DNA of 64,000 nt from Microbacterium sp. SSM24 (GCF_025989145.1 NZ_JAPDNQ010000001.1:2108001-2172000); one strand, 5' to 3'. Shown: positions 1 through 9,126, counted from the stretch's first letter. The notes: generated from the sequence alone by a model not told the origin. Program-made: numbers and translations.

Positions 1-1107
1 AACGCGCATCCCAAGGTCGTCAAGGCCGTTCAGGACCAGGTCGCGCAGTTCACCCACACGTGCTTCATGATCGCTCCGTACGACTCGTACGTGTCCGTCG
101 CCGAGGCCCTCAACCGCATCACTCCCGGCGATCACGAGAAGAAGAGCGCCCTGTTCAACTCCGGCGCCGAAGCCGTCGAGAACGCCGTGAAGATCGCCCG
201 CAAGCACACCGGCCGGCCCGCCGTCGTCGCCTTCGACCACGGATACCACGGCCGCACCAACCTCACGATGGCACTCACGGCCAAGTCGATGCCCTACAAG
301 AGCGGCTTCGGCCCCTTCGCCTCCGAGGTCTACCGCGCACCGCTCTCGTACCCGTTCCGCGACGGACTGAGCGGAGCGGATGCCGCGAAGCGGGCCATCT
401 CGGTCATCGAGAAGCAGGTCGGCGCCGACAACCTCGCCGCTGTCATCATCGAGCCGATCCAGGGCGAGGGCGGCTTCATCGTCCCCGCCGACGGCTTCCT
501 CCCCGCTCTCGTCGAGTGGTGCCGCGCCAACGGCGTGGTGTTCATCGCCGATGAGATCCAGACCGGCTTCGCTCGCACTGGGGAGATGTTCGCGAGTGAT
601 GTGTTCGGCATCGTGCCGGACCTGATCACGACCGCCAAGGGCATCGCGGGGGGCCTGCCCTTGGCGGCCGTGACCGGACGGGCCGAGATCATGGACGCGT
701 CCCACGCGGGCGGACTCGGCGGCACGTACGGCGGCAACCCCGTCGCGTGCGCCGCTGCGCTCGCCGCGATCGACGTGTTCGAGAACGACGGGATGATCGA
801 GCGCGCCCGCGAGATCGGCGCGATCCTCACCGAGCGCCTCGGCGCGCTTCGGGCATCCGACCCCCGGGTCGGTGACGTGCGCGGCCACGGTGCGATGATC
901 GCCGCCGAGTTCGTCGACCCGGCGACCGGCGAGCCGGATGCTGCGCTCACCGCTGCGGTCGCTAAGGCGTGCATCGCCGAAGGCGTGATCGTGCTCACCT
1001 GCGGCACCTACGGGAACGTGATCCGTTTCCTTCCGCCGCTCTCCATCGGCGACGACCTGCTCCACGAGGGCATCGACGTCGTCGCCGCCGCGCTCGCGGC
1101 ATCCTGA
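1..1107 (+). CDS. gabT: 4-aminobutyrate aminotransferase (GABA transaminase), 5' end missing
   Basis: Class III PLP-dependent aminotransferase that would move the amino group of 4-aminobutyrate to 2-oxoglutarate, giving succinate semialdehyde and glutamate. The frame is open from base 1, so the N-terminus lies outside the window; about 368 residues are present. Visible family hallmarks are EPIQGEGGF, DEIQTGFARTG and the segment TTAKGIAGG, whose lysine (codon 637-639) is the expected PLP Schiff-base residue. It is followed by an amine oxidase, an amino-acid/polyamine permease and a semialdehyde dehydrogenase on the same strand, which fits a putrescine-to-succinate route. Other omega-aminotransferases share these motifs, so substrate choice rests mainly on the neighbours. 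Confidence 0.9.
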   Translation, partial: NAHPKVVKAVQDQVAQFTHTCFMIAPYDSYVSVAEALNRITPGDHEKKSALFNSGAEAVENAVKIARKHTGRPAVVAFDHGYHGRTNLTMALTAKSMPYKSGFGPFASEVYRAPLSYPFRDGLSGADAAKRAISVIEKQVGADNLAAVIIEPIQGEGGFIVPADGFLPALVEWCRANGVVFIADEIQTGFARTGEMFASDVFGIVPDLITTAKGIAGGLPLAAVTGRAEIMDASHAGGLGGTYGGNPVACAAALAAIDVFENDGMIERAREIGAILTERLGALRASDPRVGDVRGHGAMIAAEFVDPATGEPDAALTAAVAKACIAEGVIVLTCGTYGNVIRFLPPLSIGDDLLHEGIDVVAAALAAS

Positions 1108-1115
1108 ATCACCGG

Positions 1116-1178
1116 CATGTCCCGGCAGCAGCCGGGGCATGTCCCGAAAGACGTCGCCCGTTGCGAACGCGGGCGACG
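1116..1178. terminator. Two hairpins after gabT
   Basis: Two inverted repeats lie in the 142-bp gap between gabT and the amine oxidase gene. The first has arms 1116-1125 and 1132-1141 (10 bp, one mismatch, 6-nt loop). The second has arms 1152-1160 and 1170-1178 (9 bp, perfect). Neither is followed by a T-run, as is common in high-GC actinobacteria, so they may end or attenuate transcription between the two genes. Function is inferred from structure only. Confidence 0.45.
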
Positions 1179-1249
1179 AGAAGTGGGACACGGCGGGACG
1201 CCGGGTCGCACAGCGCGCGAGACCATCGCGCACCGGACAGAGGAGTCTC

Positions 1250-2611
1250 ATGCAACAGCTGACGCGTGACGTCGTGATCGTCGGGGCTGGTGCCGCCGGC
1301 CTCACCGCGGCGAACGAACTGAGGAAGGCCGGACTCTCCGTCGTGGTGCTCGAGGCGCGCGACCGGGTGGGCGGGCGACTGTGGACCGACGTGATCGACG
1401 GCGCGATGCTGGAGATCGGCGGGCAGTGGGTCTCGCCCGACCAGGAGGCGCTCAAGGAGACCATCGCGGAGCTCGGCCTGGAGACCTACAGCCGCTACCG
1501 CGAGGGGGACTCGGTCTACATCGGCCGCGACGGCGCCGTGCGCCGGTTCACGGGGGAGATCTTCCCCGTCGCGCCCGAGACCGAGAAGGAGATCGTCCGG
1601 CTGATCGAGAAGCTCGACGACATGGTCGCGCAGATCGACCCCGACAAGCCGTGGGAGCACCCCGACGCCGATGCGCTGGACCGCATCTCGTTCGAGGCGT
1701 GGCTCGAGGAGCAGACGCCCGACCAGGAGGCGCGCGACAACATCGCCCTCTTCATCGCGGGCGCGATGCTCACCAAGCCCGCCTACGCGTTCTCGGCACT
1801 GCAGGCGCTGCTCATGGCGGCGAGCGCGGGCAGCTTCACGCACCTGGTCGATGCCGACTACATCCTCGACGAGCGCGTCGTCGGCGGTCTCCAGCAGGTG
1901 CCGCTGCTCCTCGCGGAGCGCCTCGGCGACGACGTGATGCTCGGTCAGCCCGTGAACGAGGTGCACTGGCAGGCGGACGGCGTGCGCGTCGTGACCGACG
2001 CGGGCCTCGAGGTGCGCGCGCGGTTCGTCATCCTGGCGCACGCCCCGATCCTCTACCCGTGGATCGAGTTCCAGCCCGCCCTGCCCCGGCTCAAGCAGCA
2101 GATGCACCAGCACATCTCGATGGGCTTCGTCATCAAGGTGCATGCCGTGTACGACCGCCCGTTCTGGCGCGACAAGGGTCTGTCGGGCACGGCGTTCAGC
2201 CCGTACGAGCTTTCGCACGAGGCCTACGACAACACCAACCACGGCGACGAGCGCGGAACCCTCGTCGGCTTCGTGTCCGACCGCAACGCCGACGACCTCT
2301 TCCGCGCCTCTGCCGAGGATCGCAAGGCGCGCATCCTCGAGTCGCTGTCGCACTACTACGGTCCCGAGGCGCTCGAGCCGCTCGTGTACTTCGAGAGCGA
2401 CTGGGGCGCCGAGGAGTGGACGCGCGGCGCCTACGCGGCGAGCTTCGACCTCGGCGGTCTCACCCGCTACGGTGCGGACCTGCGCACGCCGGTCGGACCC
2501 ATCCACTTCGCGTGCAGCGACATGGCGGGCGCCGGATACCAGCACGTCGACGGCGCCATCCGCATGGGGCGGCTCGTCGCGTCCAACATCGTGGGCGGGG
2601 CACGCGCGTGA
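1250..2611 (+). CDS. puo: Flavin-dependent amine oxidase, probably putrescine oxidase
   Basis: A 453-residue FAD enzyme of the monoamine oxidase family. It starts MQQLTRDVVIVGAGAAGL, a Rossmann GxGxxG FAD site at about residues 12-17, continues with EARDRVGGR, and ends with GAGYQHVDGAIRMG, the C-terminal FAD-contacting segment of the family. The ATG at 1250 is chosen because AGGAG (1241-1245) sits at ribosome-binding distance; the frame is open further upstream but has no better site. In bacteria this family oxidises putrescine to 4-aminobutanal, hydrogen peroxide and ammonia. The gabT, APC permease and gabD neighbours support a polyamine substrate, but tyramine or another monoamine is possible. 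The stop overlaps the next start (GTGA). Confidence 0.85.
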   Translation: MQQLTRDVVIVGAGAAGLTAANELRKAGLSVVVLEARDRVGGRLWTDVIDGAMLEIGGQWVSPDQEALKETIAELGLETYSRYREGDSVYIGRDGAVRRFTGEIFPVAPETEKEIVRLIEKLDDMVAQIDPDKPWEHPDADALDRISFEAWLEEQTPDQEARDNIALFIAGAMLTKPAYAFSALQALLMAASAGSFTHLVDADYILDERVVGGLQQVPLLLAERLGDDVMLGQPVNEVHWQADGVRVVTDAGLEVRARFVILAHAPILYPWIEFQPALPRLKQQMHQHISMGFVIKVHAVYDRPFWRDKGLSGTAFSPYELSHEAYDNTNHGDERGTLVGFVSDRNADDLFRASAEDRKARILESLSHYYGPEALEPLVYFESDWGAEEWTRGAYAASFDLGGLTRYGADLRTPVGPIHFACSDMAGAGYQHVDGAIRMGRLVASNIVGGARA

Positions 2612-3486
2612 GCGCCCGCATCGTCGTCGGGTACACCGCGACGGATGCCGGAGCCGACGCCCTGGCCCTCGGGGCACGGCTGGCCCTGGCATCCGATTCC
2701 TCTCTCCACCTCGTCGTCGTCCTTCCGGGCGAGGAGCGCAGCGTCGTCACCCCGCCCGACGCGGGCTACGACCGGCACATCCGTGCGCAGGCCGAGAGCT
2801 GGCTGGGCGACGCCGCGGCGACGGTGCCGGACACCGTGCGCGTCCGGACGCACGTCCGCTTCGGTGAGTCGTTCGCGTCGGGCCTGATCGATTCCGCGCA
2901 CGACCTGGGCGCCTCGCACATCGTGGTCGGCGCGGCCAACGGCGGGATGCGCGGACGACACCGGCTCGGCACGGTCGCCGGCGAGCTCCTCCACTCGGCC
3001 GATGTCCCGGTCGTCCTCGCGCCCGAAGGCACACGTCGGATCGATCCGGCGAGCGGAATCTCGCGGGTGACCGTGGCGATCGGCCTGCGTCCCGGCGCCG
3101 ACGTGCTCCTCGAGGAGAGCCTCGCCCTCGCCGCCGCGACCGGCGCGGAGCTTCGCCTGGTGTCTCTCGTCGCGGTCGACCTTCCCGCGGGCATCAGCGC
3201 CAACGAGTCCGCGGCGATGCATGCGGACGAGGTCTTCGTGCACGCCCGCAAGGCCCTGCCCAAGGGCGTCGAGGCCGAAGCGGTCGTCGGACTCGGCGAC
3301 AGCATCGAAGAGGCGGTGTCGCACCTGAGCTGGGAGCCGGGCGAGATCGCCGTCGTCGGATCGAGCCGCCTCGCGCGGCCCCGGCGCCTGTTCCTGGGAT
3401 CGACGGCGGCGAAGATGCTGCACGAGCTTCCCGTCCCGATGATCGTCGTGCCACGCACGCGCAAGAAGAAGGGAGCGAGCTCGTGA
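2608..3486 (+). CDS. Universal stress protein, two Usp domains
   Basis: A 292-residue protein made of two tandem Usp (Rossmann-like) domains, roughly residues 1-140 and 150-290. The first ends with GAANGGMRGRHRLGTVAGELL and VPVVLAP, resembling the GxxGxxxxxxGS(T) nucleotide-binding signature. The second ends with GSSRLARPRRLFLGSTAAKML and VPMIVVP, which fits the signature better. The GTG start overlaps the amine oxidase stop (GTGA), and the gene overlaps the permease start the same way, so it is translationally coupled inside the polyamine cluster. It may protect against the peroxide and aldehyde made by the amine oxidase, or modulate transport; both are inference. The C-terminus is lysine-rich. 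Confidence 0.85.
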   Translation: MSARIVVGYTATDAGADALALGARLALASDSSLHLVVVLPGEERSVVTPPDAGYDRHIRAQAESWLGDAAATVPDTVRVRTHVRFGESFASGLIDSAHDLGASHIVVGAANGGMRGRHRLGTVAGELLHSADVPVVLAPEGTRRIDPASGISRVTVAIGLRPGADVLLEESLALAAATGAELRLVSLVAVDLPAGISANESAAMHADEVFVHARKALPKGVEAEAVVGLGDSIEEAVSHLSWEPGEIAVVGSSRLARPRRLFLGSTAAKMLHELPVPMIVVPRTRKKKGASS

Positions 3487-5036
3487 GCGAACACCGCGGC
3501 ACAGAATCGATCACCGGCGAGCCGCTGACGGGCGCGCTGTCCAAGAAGGGTCTGAGCGCCGGCACCATCGGCCTCATCGGCGCCGTCGTCATCGGCATCT
3601 CGTGTATCGCCCCGGCGTACACCTTCACGGCAGCGATCGGTCCGACCGCCTCGGTGGTGGGGGCGCAGATTCCCGCCATCATCCTCATCGGCTTCATCCC
3701 GATGCTGCTCGTCGCGTTCGGCTATCGCGAGCTCAATCGCTCGATGCCCGACGCGGGCACATCGTTCACGTGGGCGGCGCGAGCCTTCGGCCCGTGGGTC
3801 GGCTGGATGGCAGGCTGGGGGCTCATCGTCGCGACGATCCTGGTGCTCTCCAACCTTGCGGGAGTCGCCGTCGACTTCCTGTTCCTGCTGATCGCGCAGA
3901 TCACGGGCAACGACGCCATCGCCGACCTTGCGTTGGAGACCTGGATCAACATCGCCGTGTGCCTGCTGTTCATGCTGGGGGCCACCTACGTGTCGTACCG
4001 CGACATGCAGACGACTCAGAAGCTGCAGTACGTGCTCGTCACGTTCCAGGTCGCCGTCCTCCTGTTCTTCGCGATCTCGGCGATCGTCCAGGCGGTCAAC
4101 GGAAACGCGTTCGACTTCACGCCGTTCGACTGGAGCTGGTTCAACCCGTTCGCGGTCTCATCCTTCGGCGCGGTCGCCGCAGGGCTGTCGCTCTCGATCT
4201 TCATCTTCTGGGGCTGGGACGTCACGCTCACGATGAACGAGGAGACGAAGGACCCCGAGCGCACCCCTGGGCGCGCCGCGACGCTCACGGTCATCACGAT
4301 CGTCTCGCTCTACCTTCTCCTCGCCGTCGCGATGATCATGTTCGCCGGGATCGGGACGGGGGAGCTGGGTCTGGGCAATGAGGACATCCAGAGCAACGCG
4401 TTCTTCTTCCTCTCGGGGCCGATTCTGGGGCCGCTCGCGTTCCTCGTCTCACTCGCCGTTCTGACGTCGTCGGCGTCGTCGCTGCAGTCGACGTTCGTCG
4501 GCCCGGCCCGCACGCTCCTGTCGATGGGACACTACGGCGCTCTCCCGGAGAAGTTCGCGAAGGTCAGCCCGCGCTTCTTCACGCCGGGCTACGCGACGAT
4601 CGTCTCGGCCGTCGTGGCATCCGCGTTCTACGTCGTCATGCGCATCGTGAGCGAGGACACGCTGTGGGACACGATCCTGACGCTCGGCATGATGATCTGC
4701 TTCTACTACGGGATCACGGCGTTCGCGTGCGTGTGGTACTTCCGCAAGCAGTGGTTCGACTCCGTGCGCAACGTGTTCTTCACGTTCCTCTTCCCGCTCG
4801 TGGGCGGCGTGATCCTCGCGGTGCTGTTCTTCACGACACTCATCGATTCGATGGACCCGGCCTACGGCAGCGGGTCGAACATCGGCGGCGTCGGCATCGT
4901 GTTCATCCTCGGCATCCTCATCATCGGCCTCGGCATCGTGGTCATGATCTGGCAGGCGATCAAGCGTCCGGCGTTCTTCCGCGGCGAGACACTCGGTATG
5001 GATGCGCCCGCAAGCCTTCGACGTAACCGCCGCTGA
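3483..5036 (+). CDS. APC-family amino acid/polyamine permease
   Basis: A 517-residue integral membrane transporter of the amino acid-polyamine-organocation superfamily with about 12 hydrophobic segments. It opens LSAGTIGLIGAVVIGISCIAP, typical of TM1, and carries the conserved SMPDAGTSFTWAARAFGP loop before TM3. The GTG start overlaps the Usp stop by four bases. Its position between a putative putrescine oxidase and a semialdehyde dehydrogenase suggests uptake of putrescine or a related amine. That is contextual; the protein family also carries GABA and other amino acids. Confidence 0.85.
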   Translation: MSEHRGTESITGEPLTGALSKKGLSAGTIGLIGAVVIGISCIAPAYTFTAAIGPTASVVGAQIPAIILIGFIPMLLVAFGYRELNRSMPDAGTSFTWAARAFGPWVGWMAGWGLIVATILVLSNLAGVAVDFLFLLIAQITGNDAIADLALETWINIAVCLLFMLGATYVSYRDMQTTQKLQYVLVTFQVAVLLFFAISAIVQAVNGNAFDFTPFDWSWFNPFAVSSFGAVAAGLSLSIFIFWGWDVTLTMNEETKDPERTPGRAATLTVITIVSLYLLLAVAMIMFAGIGTGELGLGNEDIQSNAFFFLSGPILGPLAFLVSLAVLTSSASSLQSTFVGPARTLLSMGHYGALPEKFAKVSPRFFTPGYATIVSAVVASAFYVVMRIVSEDTLWDTILTLGMMICFYYGITAFACVWYFRKQWFDSVRNVFFTFLFPLVGGVILAVLFFTTLIDSMDPAYGSGSNIGGVGIVFILGILIIGLGIVVMIWQAIKRPAFFRGETLGMDAPASLRRNRR

Positions 5037-5078
5037 GCGGCAGACTGTGACCCAACCACCCGATCGGAGAGAACACCC

Positions 5079-6443
5079 ATGAGTGAGTACGCCGTCGTCA
5101 ACCCCGCCACGGGCGAGACCCTGGCCACCTACCCGACGATCACGGACGACGCCCTCGAGACGGTCGTCGCCGGAGCGGATGCCGCTTACCGCACGTGGCG
5201 CAACGTGCCCGTGTCCGAGCGCGCGGCGCGGATCCGCAAGGCTGCGGACCTGCACCGCGAGCGTCGCGACGAGCTGGCCGCCATCATCGTGCGCGAGATG
5301 GGCAAGCCGCTCGAGGCCGCCCTCGGCGAGGTCGACTTCGCCGCCGACATCACCGAGTACTACGCCGACCACGCCGATAAGATCACGGGCGACCAGCCGA
5401 TCGACATCGACGGCGAGGGCACCGCGGTGATCCGCCGCACCGCGCTCGGCCCGCTCCTCGGCATCATGCCGTGGAACTTCCCGTACTACCAGGTGGCCCG
5501 CTTCGCGGCGCCGAACATCGTCATCGGCAACACGATCATCCTCAAGCACGCCGGCCAGTGCCCCGAGTCCGCTGCGGCGATCGAGAAGATCTACGCGGAT
5601 GCCGGGCTCGGCGACGGGATCTACACCAACGTGTACGCGTCGAACGAGCAGGCGGCGTGGATCATCGCCGACCGGCGCGTGCAGGGCGTCTCGGTCACCG
5701 GGTCGGAGCGCGCGGGGGCCGCTGTCGCCGAGGTCGCGGGTCGCAACCTCAAGAAGGTGGCGCTCGAGCTCGGCGGTTCCGACCCGTTCATCCTGCTGTC
5801 GACCGACGACCTCGACGGCGCCGTACAGGCGGCGGTCGACGCGCGCCTCGACAACACCGGCCAGTCGTGCAACGCCGCGAAGCGCTTCATCGTGATCGAT
5901 GGCCTGTACGACGAGTTCCTCGCGAAGTTCACCGAGAAGATGAGCGGCGCCAAGGTGGGCGACCCGTTCGCCGAGGACACCGTCCTCGGCCCGCTGTCGT
6001 CGCTCGTCGCCGCGGAGCGCCTCGCCGAGCAGGTCGACAAGGCGGTCGCGCAGGGTGCGACGCTGGCGACCGGCGGCACGCGCGACGGCGCCTTCTACCC
6101 GGGCACCGTGCTCACCGGGGTCACCAGCGACATGGACGCGTACAGCGAGGAGTTCTTCGGCCCCGTCGGCGTCGTCTACAAGGTGGCGAACGAGGACGAG
6201 GCGGTGAAGATCGCCAACGACACCAGCTTCGGTCTGGGCTCGTACGTGTTCACCACCGACGAGGAGCAGGCAGCTCGCATCGCCGACAAGATCGACGCCG
6301 GCATGGTCTACGTCAACCTCGTCCTCGCCGATGAGCCCGGCCTGCCCTTCGGCGGCGTCAAGCGCTCCGGCACCTCGCGTGAGATGGGACTTCTCGCCGC
6401 TGACGAGTTCGTCAACAAGAAGCTCATCCGCGTCGGCGCCTGA
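5079..6443 (+). CDS. gabD: NAD(P)-dependent succinate-semialdehyde / aminobutyraldehyde dehydrogenase
   Basis: A 454-residue aldehyde dehydrogenase, close to the usual length of compact succinate-semialdehyde dehydrogenases. The motifs are MPWNFPYYQVAR (cofactor pocket), LELGGSDPF (general-base glutamate) and TGQSCNAAKRF with the catalytic cysteine. GGAGAG lies about 8 nt before the ATG. In this cluster it could oxidise 4-aminobutanal from the amine oxidase, succinate semialdehyde from GabT, or both; sequence alone does not separate these. The gene ends before an inverted repeat that faces the convergent TPR gene. Confidence 0.88.
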   Translation: MSEYAVVNPATGETLATYPTITDDALETVVAGADAAYRTWRNVPVSERAARIRKAADLHRERRDELAAIIVREMGKPLEAALGEVDFAADITEYYADHADKITGDQPIDIDGEGTAVIRRTALGPLLGIMPWNFPYYQVARFAAPNIVIGNTIILKHAGQCPESAAAIEKIYADAGLGDGIYTNVYASNEQAAWIIADRRVQGVSVTGSERAGAAVAEVAGRNLKKVALELGGSDPFILLSTDDLDGAVQAAVDARLDNTGQSCNAAKRFIVIDGLYDEFLAKFTEKMSGAKVGDPFAEDTVLGPLSSLVAAERLAEQVDKAVAQGATLATGGTRDGAFYPGTVLTGVTSDMDAYSEEFFGPVGVVYKVANEDEAVKIANDTSFGLGSYVFTTDEEQAARIADKIDAGMVYVNLVLADEPGLPFGGVKRSGTSREMGLLAADEFVNKKLIRVGA

Positions 6444-6452
6444 CCGAACCAT

Positions 6453-6510
6453 CGAGTCGCCAAGACACGCCGCGCCGCGCCGCACCGCGACGGCGTGTCC
6501 TGGCGACTCG
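6453..6510. repeat. 20-bp inverted repeat between convergent genes (copy 1)
   Basis: Arms 6453-6472 (CGAGTCGCCAAGACACGCCG) and 6491-6510 are reverse complements with one mismatch and an 18-nt loop. It lies in the 72-bp gap between gabD and the convergent TPR gene. A closely related sequence forms another inverted repeat at 24200-24253, again between convergent genes. It could act as a bidirectional terminator, but near identity at two unlinked places also fits a dispersed palindromic repeat. Confidence 0.75.
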
Positions 6511-6515
6511 TGCGT

Positions 6516-7130
6516 CTACAGGGCGGCGCGGGCCTCGGCGACCGCCTCGGCGGCCCACTCGACCTGCTGCGGCGTGCCCCAGCGGGCGGCGGCATCCTGA
6601 GCCTTCTCGAACTCCGTGAGCGCCTCGTGCGGGCGGCCGGCGTCGAGGTGCGCCCACCCGGCGTTGTTGTGCAGCGACACCAGCCAGCGCAGCGTGCGGG
6701 CATCGGTGGTGGGGTCGAGCACTTCGAGCGCCCGGTCGGTCCATTCCGGCGCGTGGTCGGGGTCGGCGATCGCGAGCATGTGGAGCGCGTCCACCCACAG
6801 GAACGTGAGCTGGGCGGATGCCGCGTCCTCGGCGGCGCGCTCGAACAGCGGGAGCGCGGCCGCGGCGTCGCCGGCGGAGTTGCGCAGGCGCCCGCGCTCC
6901 AGGGCGACGCGCACGGCCACGGCGGTCGAGGTCACCGGGATCGTGCTGAGCACGTCGTCGGCCTCGACGAACCGCTCCTGGAGGCCGAGCGCCCGCGCGA
7001 CCTGGGTCTCGAGTTCGGCGCGGGTCGCGGCATCCGCCTCCGCCTCCACGGCGGCGCGCAGACGCGCTTCGGATGCCTCGGGGTCGCCGAAATCCCAGAG
7101 CTGATCGAGGAGCGCCTGAGACAGTGTCAT
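6516..7130 (-). CDS. Tetratricopeptide-repeat protein, function unknown
   Basis: A 204-residue, alanine-rich, all-helical protein with TPR-like helix pairs, for example SLHNNAGWAHLDAGRPHEALTEFEKAQ near residues 155-180 and LPLFERAAEDAASAQLTFLW near 95-115. No signal peptide, membrane segment or catalytic motif is visible. It is probably a cytoplasmic scaffold; similar short TPR proteins are common in Microbacteriaceae. A -10-like TAACAT (complement of 7137-7142) is 6 nt before the ATG, so the transcript may be leaderless. It stands alone, convergent to gabD and divergent from tRNA-Trp. Confidence 0.7.
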   Translation of the reverse strand: MTLSQALLDQLWDFGDPEASEARLRAAVEAEADAATRAELETQVARALGLQERFVEADDVLSTIPVTSTAVAVRVALERGRLRNSAGDAAAALPLFERAAEDAASAQLTFLWVDALHMLAIADPDHAPEWTDRALEVLDPTTDARTLRWLVSLHNNAGWAHLDAGRPHEALTEFEKAQDAAARWGTPQQVEWAAEAVAEARAAL

Positions 7131-7295
7131 GGCGGCATGTTAGCCCTGCGCCGGATTCGCGGGGCCTCGGGGCATGCCGTACACTGGAGCGTGCAGTTGA
7201 AGTCTGCATTCTTTCGCCGTGCCCGTCATCAGGGCAGGCTCCTCTCGTTCAGGCGTCGGGGGAAGAACGCGGGCTTCCGGGGCCTCCGGGCCTCT

Positions 7296-7368
<73 letters not shown>

Positions 7369-7453
7369 CGCGTCAGCGCAAACGTCGGCACCACGCGTCC
7401 GGCGGTTGACAACACAGTGCGAAGGCGAATGCCGGCGCACGGAAGGTAATCAG

Positions 7454-7729
7454 GTGGCATCGATGGTTCAGGACGAGCCGACGGGCGAGGTCGTCCCCGC
7501 GGGCGGCGTACCTCGCGAGAAGAAGCCGAACGTCTTCTCGCGGATCGCCATGTTCATTCGTCAGGTCTTCGCCGAGCTCCGCAAGGTCGTCACTCCGACG
7601 CGCCAGGAGCTGCTGAAGTACACCGCGGTCGTGCTCGGCTTCGTCGTGATCATGATGGCGATCGTCTACGGCCTCGACGTGCTCTTCGTGTGGATCACGG
7701 CGTACGTCTTCGGAGTGCCGGCCTCCTGA
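7454..7729 (+). CDS. secE: Preprotein translocase subunit SecE
   Basis: A 91-residue single-span subunit of the SecYEG protein-conducting channel. The amphipathic segment FIRQVFAELRKVVTPTRQEL is followed by one transmembrane helix (YTAVVLGFVVIMMAIVYGL), the standard SecE core. The GTG at 7454 is preferred because GGAAGG (7441-7446) is 7 nt upstream; an ATG at 7463 would shorten the protein by three residues. It lies between tRNA-Trp and nusG, the classical order. Confidence 0.95.
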   Translation: MASMVQDEPTGEVVPAGGVPREKKPNVFSRIAMFIRQVFAELRKVVTPTRQELLKYTAVVLGFVVIMMAIVYGLDVLFVWITAYVFGVPAS

Positions 7730-7741
7730 GCCGCCTGAACG

Positions 7742-7783
7742 GCCCCGACTTCACGGGGCGCGCGAGCGGGATCGGATCCCGCT
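7742..7783 (+). other. Hairpins in the secE-nusG spacer
   Basis: Within the 78-bp spacer, GCCCC (7742-7746) pairs with GGGGC (7755-7759), and AGCGGGATC (7765-7773) pairs perfectly with GATCCCGCT (7775-7783) around a single central base. They lie just before the nusG ribosome-binding site (GGAAGAG) and could tune the SecE:NusG ratio. The function is speculative. Confidence 0.35.
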
Positions 7784-7807
7784 GCGAACAGAACGGAAGA
7801 GAATTCA

Positions 7808-8914
7808 GTGTCTGAAAGATTCATCGACGACGCCGACTGGGCGACGGCGGCGGAGCAGTCCTCCGAGGATGACGAGGCCCAGGAGGGCAACATCCTCGCC
7901 GAGGAGGACCGCGCGAACACGGCGGCCGAGCACGCGGCGATCCACATCGTGGACGACGCGGACGAGGATGACGCCGACCTGGACGACATCGACATCGACG
8001 ACCCGGAGGCCGACGCCATCGTGAACGACGCTCTCAACCTCGACGAGGCGGCAGAGACCGAGGCCGCCGCCGAGGTCATCAACGACTCCATCGCCGAAGA
8101 GGTGGCCGAGCTCGAGGCCGAGGCCGCCGAAGAGGTCGCCCCCTACGACGGTCCCGACGTGAACGGCGACGAGGACGCTCCCGTGCTCGACGAGGAGTTC
8201 GTGGCCGAGGTCGACGCCGCAGCATCCGTCGTCGACGAGGTCGAGTCCGATGAGGACGCGTCCGACGAAGAGTCAGACGAAGAGTCCGACGAAGACCCCT
8301 ACGAGTCGTTCCGCACCGAGCTTCGCTCGCTCCCGGGCAAGTGGTACGTCATCCACTCCTACGCCGGGTTCGAGCGCAAGGTGAAGGCCAACATCGAGCA
8401 GCGCAAGTCGACGCTCGAGGTCGAGGACGACATCTTCCAGATCGAGGTCCCGATGGAGGACGTCGTCGAGATCAAGAACGGTCAGCGCAAGATGGTCACG
8501 CGCGTCCGGATCCCCGGCTACGTGCTCGTGCGCATGGAGCTCACCGAAGACACCTGGTCGGTCGTGCGCCACACGCCCGGTGTGACCGGGTTCGTGGGCA
8601 ACGCGCACAACCCGACGCCGCTGCGCTTCGAAGAGGCCTTCAACATGCTGAAGAGCCTCGTCGAGATCAAGGAGACCGCGCCCGCGAAGGCCGGTGCCGC
8701 CAAGAAGGGCGCCACCGCCGCATCGCGCGTCATCCCCGCCGAGGTCGACTTCGAGGTCGGCGAGACGATCACGATCAAGGAGGGCTCTTTCGCGGGCCTT
8801 CCCGGCACGATCAGCGAGATCAAGCCCGAGAGCGGCAAGCTCACGGTCCTCGTCTCGCTGTTCGAGCGCGAGACCCCCGTCGAGCTCAGCTTCGACCAGG
8901 TCACCAAGCTGTAA
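7808..8914 (+). CDS. nusG: Transcription termination/antitermination factor NusG with acidic N-terminal extension
   Basis: A 368-residue elongation factor that binds RNA polymerase and couples it to Rho or the ribosome. The conserved NGN domain starts near residue 177 ([22 protein letters not shown]). The KOW domain starts near residue 315 ([24 protein letters not shown]). The first 175 or so residues are not part of the core: they are extremely rich in Asp, Glu and Ala, with short repeats such as [12 protein letters not shown], and are probably disordered. Extended acidic N-termini are known in actinobacterial NusG; this one is long. The start is GTG, with GGAAGAG upstream. Confidence 0.95.
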   Translation: MSERFIDDADWATAAEQSSEDDEAQEGNILAEEDRANTAAEHAAIHIVDDADEDDADLDDIDIDDPEADAIVNDALNLDEAAETEAAAEVINDSIAEEVAELEAEAAEEVAPYDGPDVNGDEDAPVLDEEFVAEVDAAASVVDEVESDEDASDEESDEESDEDPYESFRTELRSLPGKWYVIHSYAGFERKVKANIEQRKSTLEVEDDIFQIEVPMEDVVEIKNGQRKMVTRVRIPGYVLVRMELTEDTWSVVRHTPGVTGFVGNAHNPTPLRFEEAFNMLKSLVEIKETAPAKAGAAKKGATAASRVIPAEVDFEVGETITIKEGSFAGLPGTISEIKPESGKLTVLVSLFERETPVELSFDQVTKL

Positions 8915-8928
8915 GAGACCGATTTCGT

Positions 8929-8962
8929 ACGAAGCGCCCCGTCCTCGGATGGGGCGCTTCGT
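8929..8962 (+). terminator. Rho-independent-type terminator after nusG
   Basis: A perfect 12-bp stem (8929-8940 with 8951-8962; arms ACGAAGCGCCCC and complement) and a 10-nt loop lie 15 bp after the nusG stop and are followed by CGTTTCCC. It separates secE-nusG from rplK-rplA. Confidence 0.8.
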
Positions 8963-9014
8963 CGTTTCCCGCGAAGGCTTCGTGGCCGCGGCATCCGGCA
9001 TCTCTCATCCGCTT

Positions 9015-9032
9015 CGCGCGGTCGTTTCCTGC
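9015..9032. repeat. 18-bp dispersed motif CGCGCGGYCGTTTCCTGC, copy in the nusG-rplK gap
   Basis: The 18 bases at 9015-9032 match 13988-14005 at 17 of 18 positions. The second copy is one arm of a 26-bp inverted repeat. The surrounding gap (8963-9232) otherwise holds a partial inverted repeat built on CCGGCATC and the rplK promoter region; no gene was found in it. Confidence 0.55.
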
Positions 9033-9126
9033 TCGCGCGCACGACGAATGCGATAGCGGATGCCGGGAGCGGCAGCGCGAGCTGCAGCCGGGGCGCCGCG
9101 CGGGCTGAGCCGCAGGGCGGATCAGG

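Noticed and set aside
1109..2692. A 527-codon open frame opposite the amine oxidase gene
   Set aside because: Antisense shadow of a gene with an intact FAD site; no supporting motif.
4449..6485. A 678-codon open frame opposite the permease and gabD
   Set aside because: Composition is that of an antisense shadow, no start context or family match is visible, and the plus-strand genes carry clear catalytic motifs.
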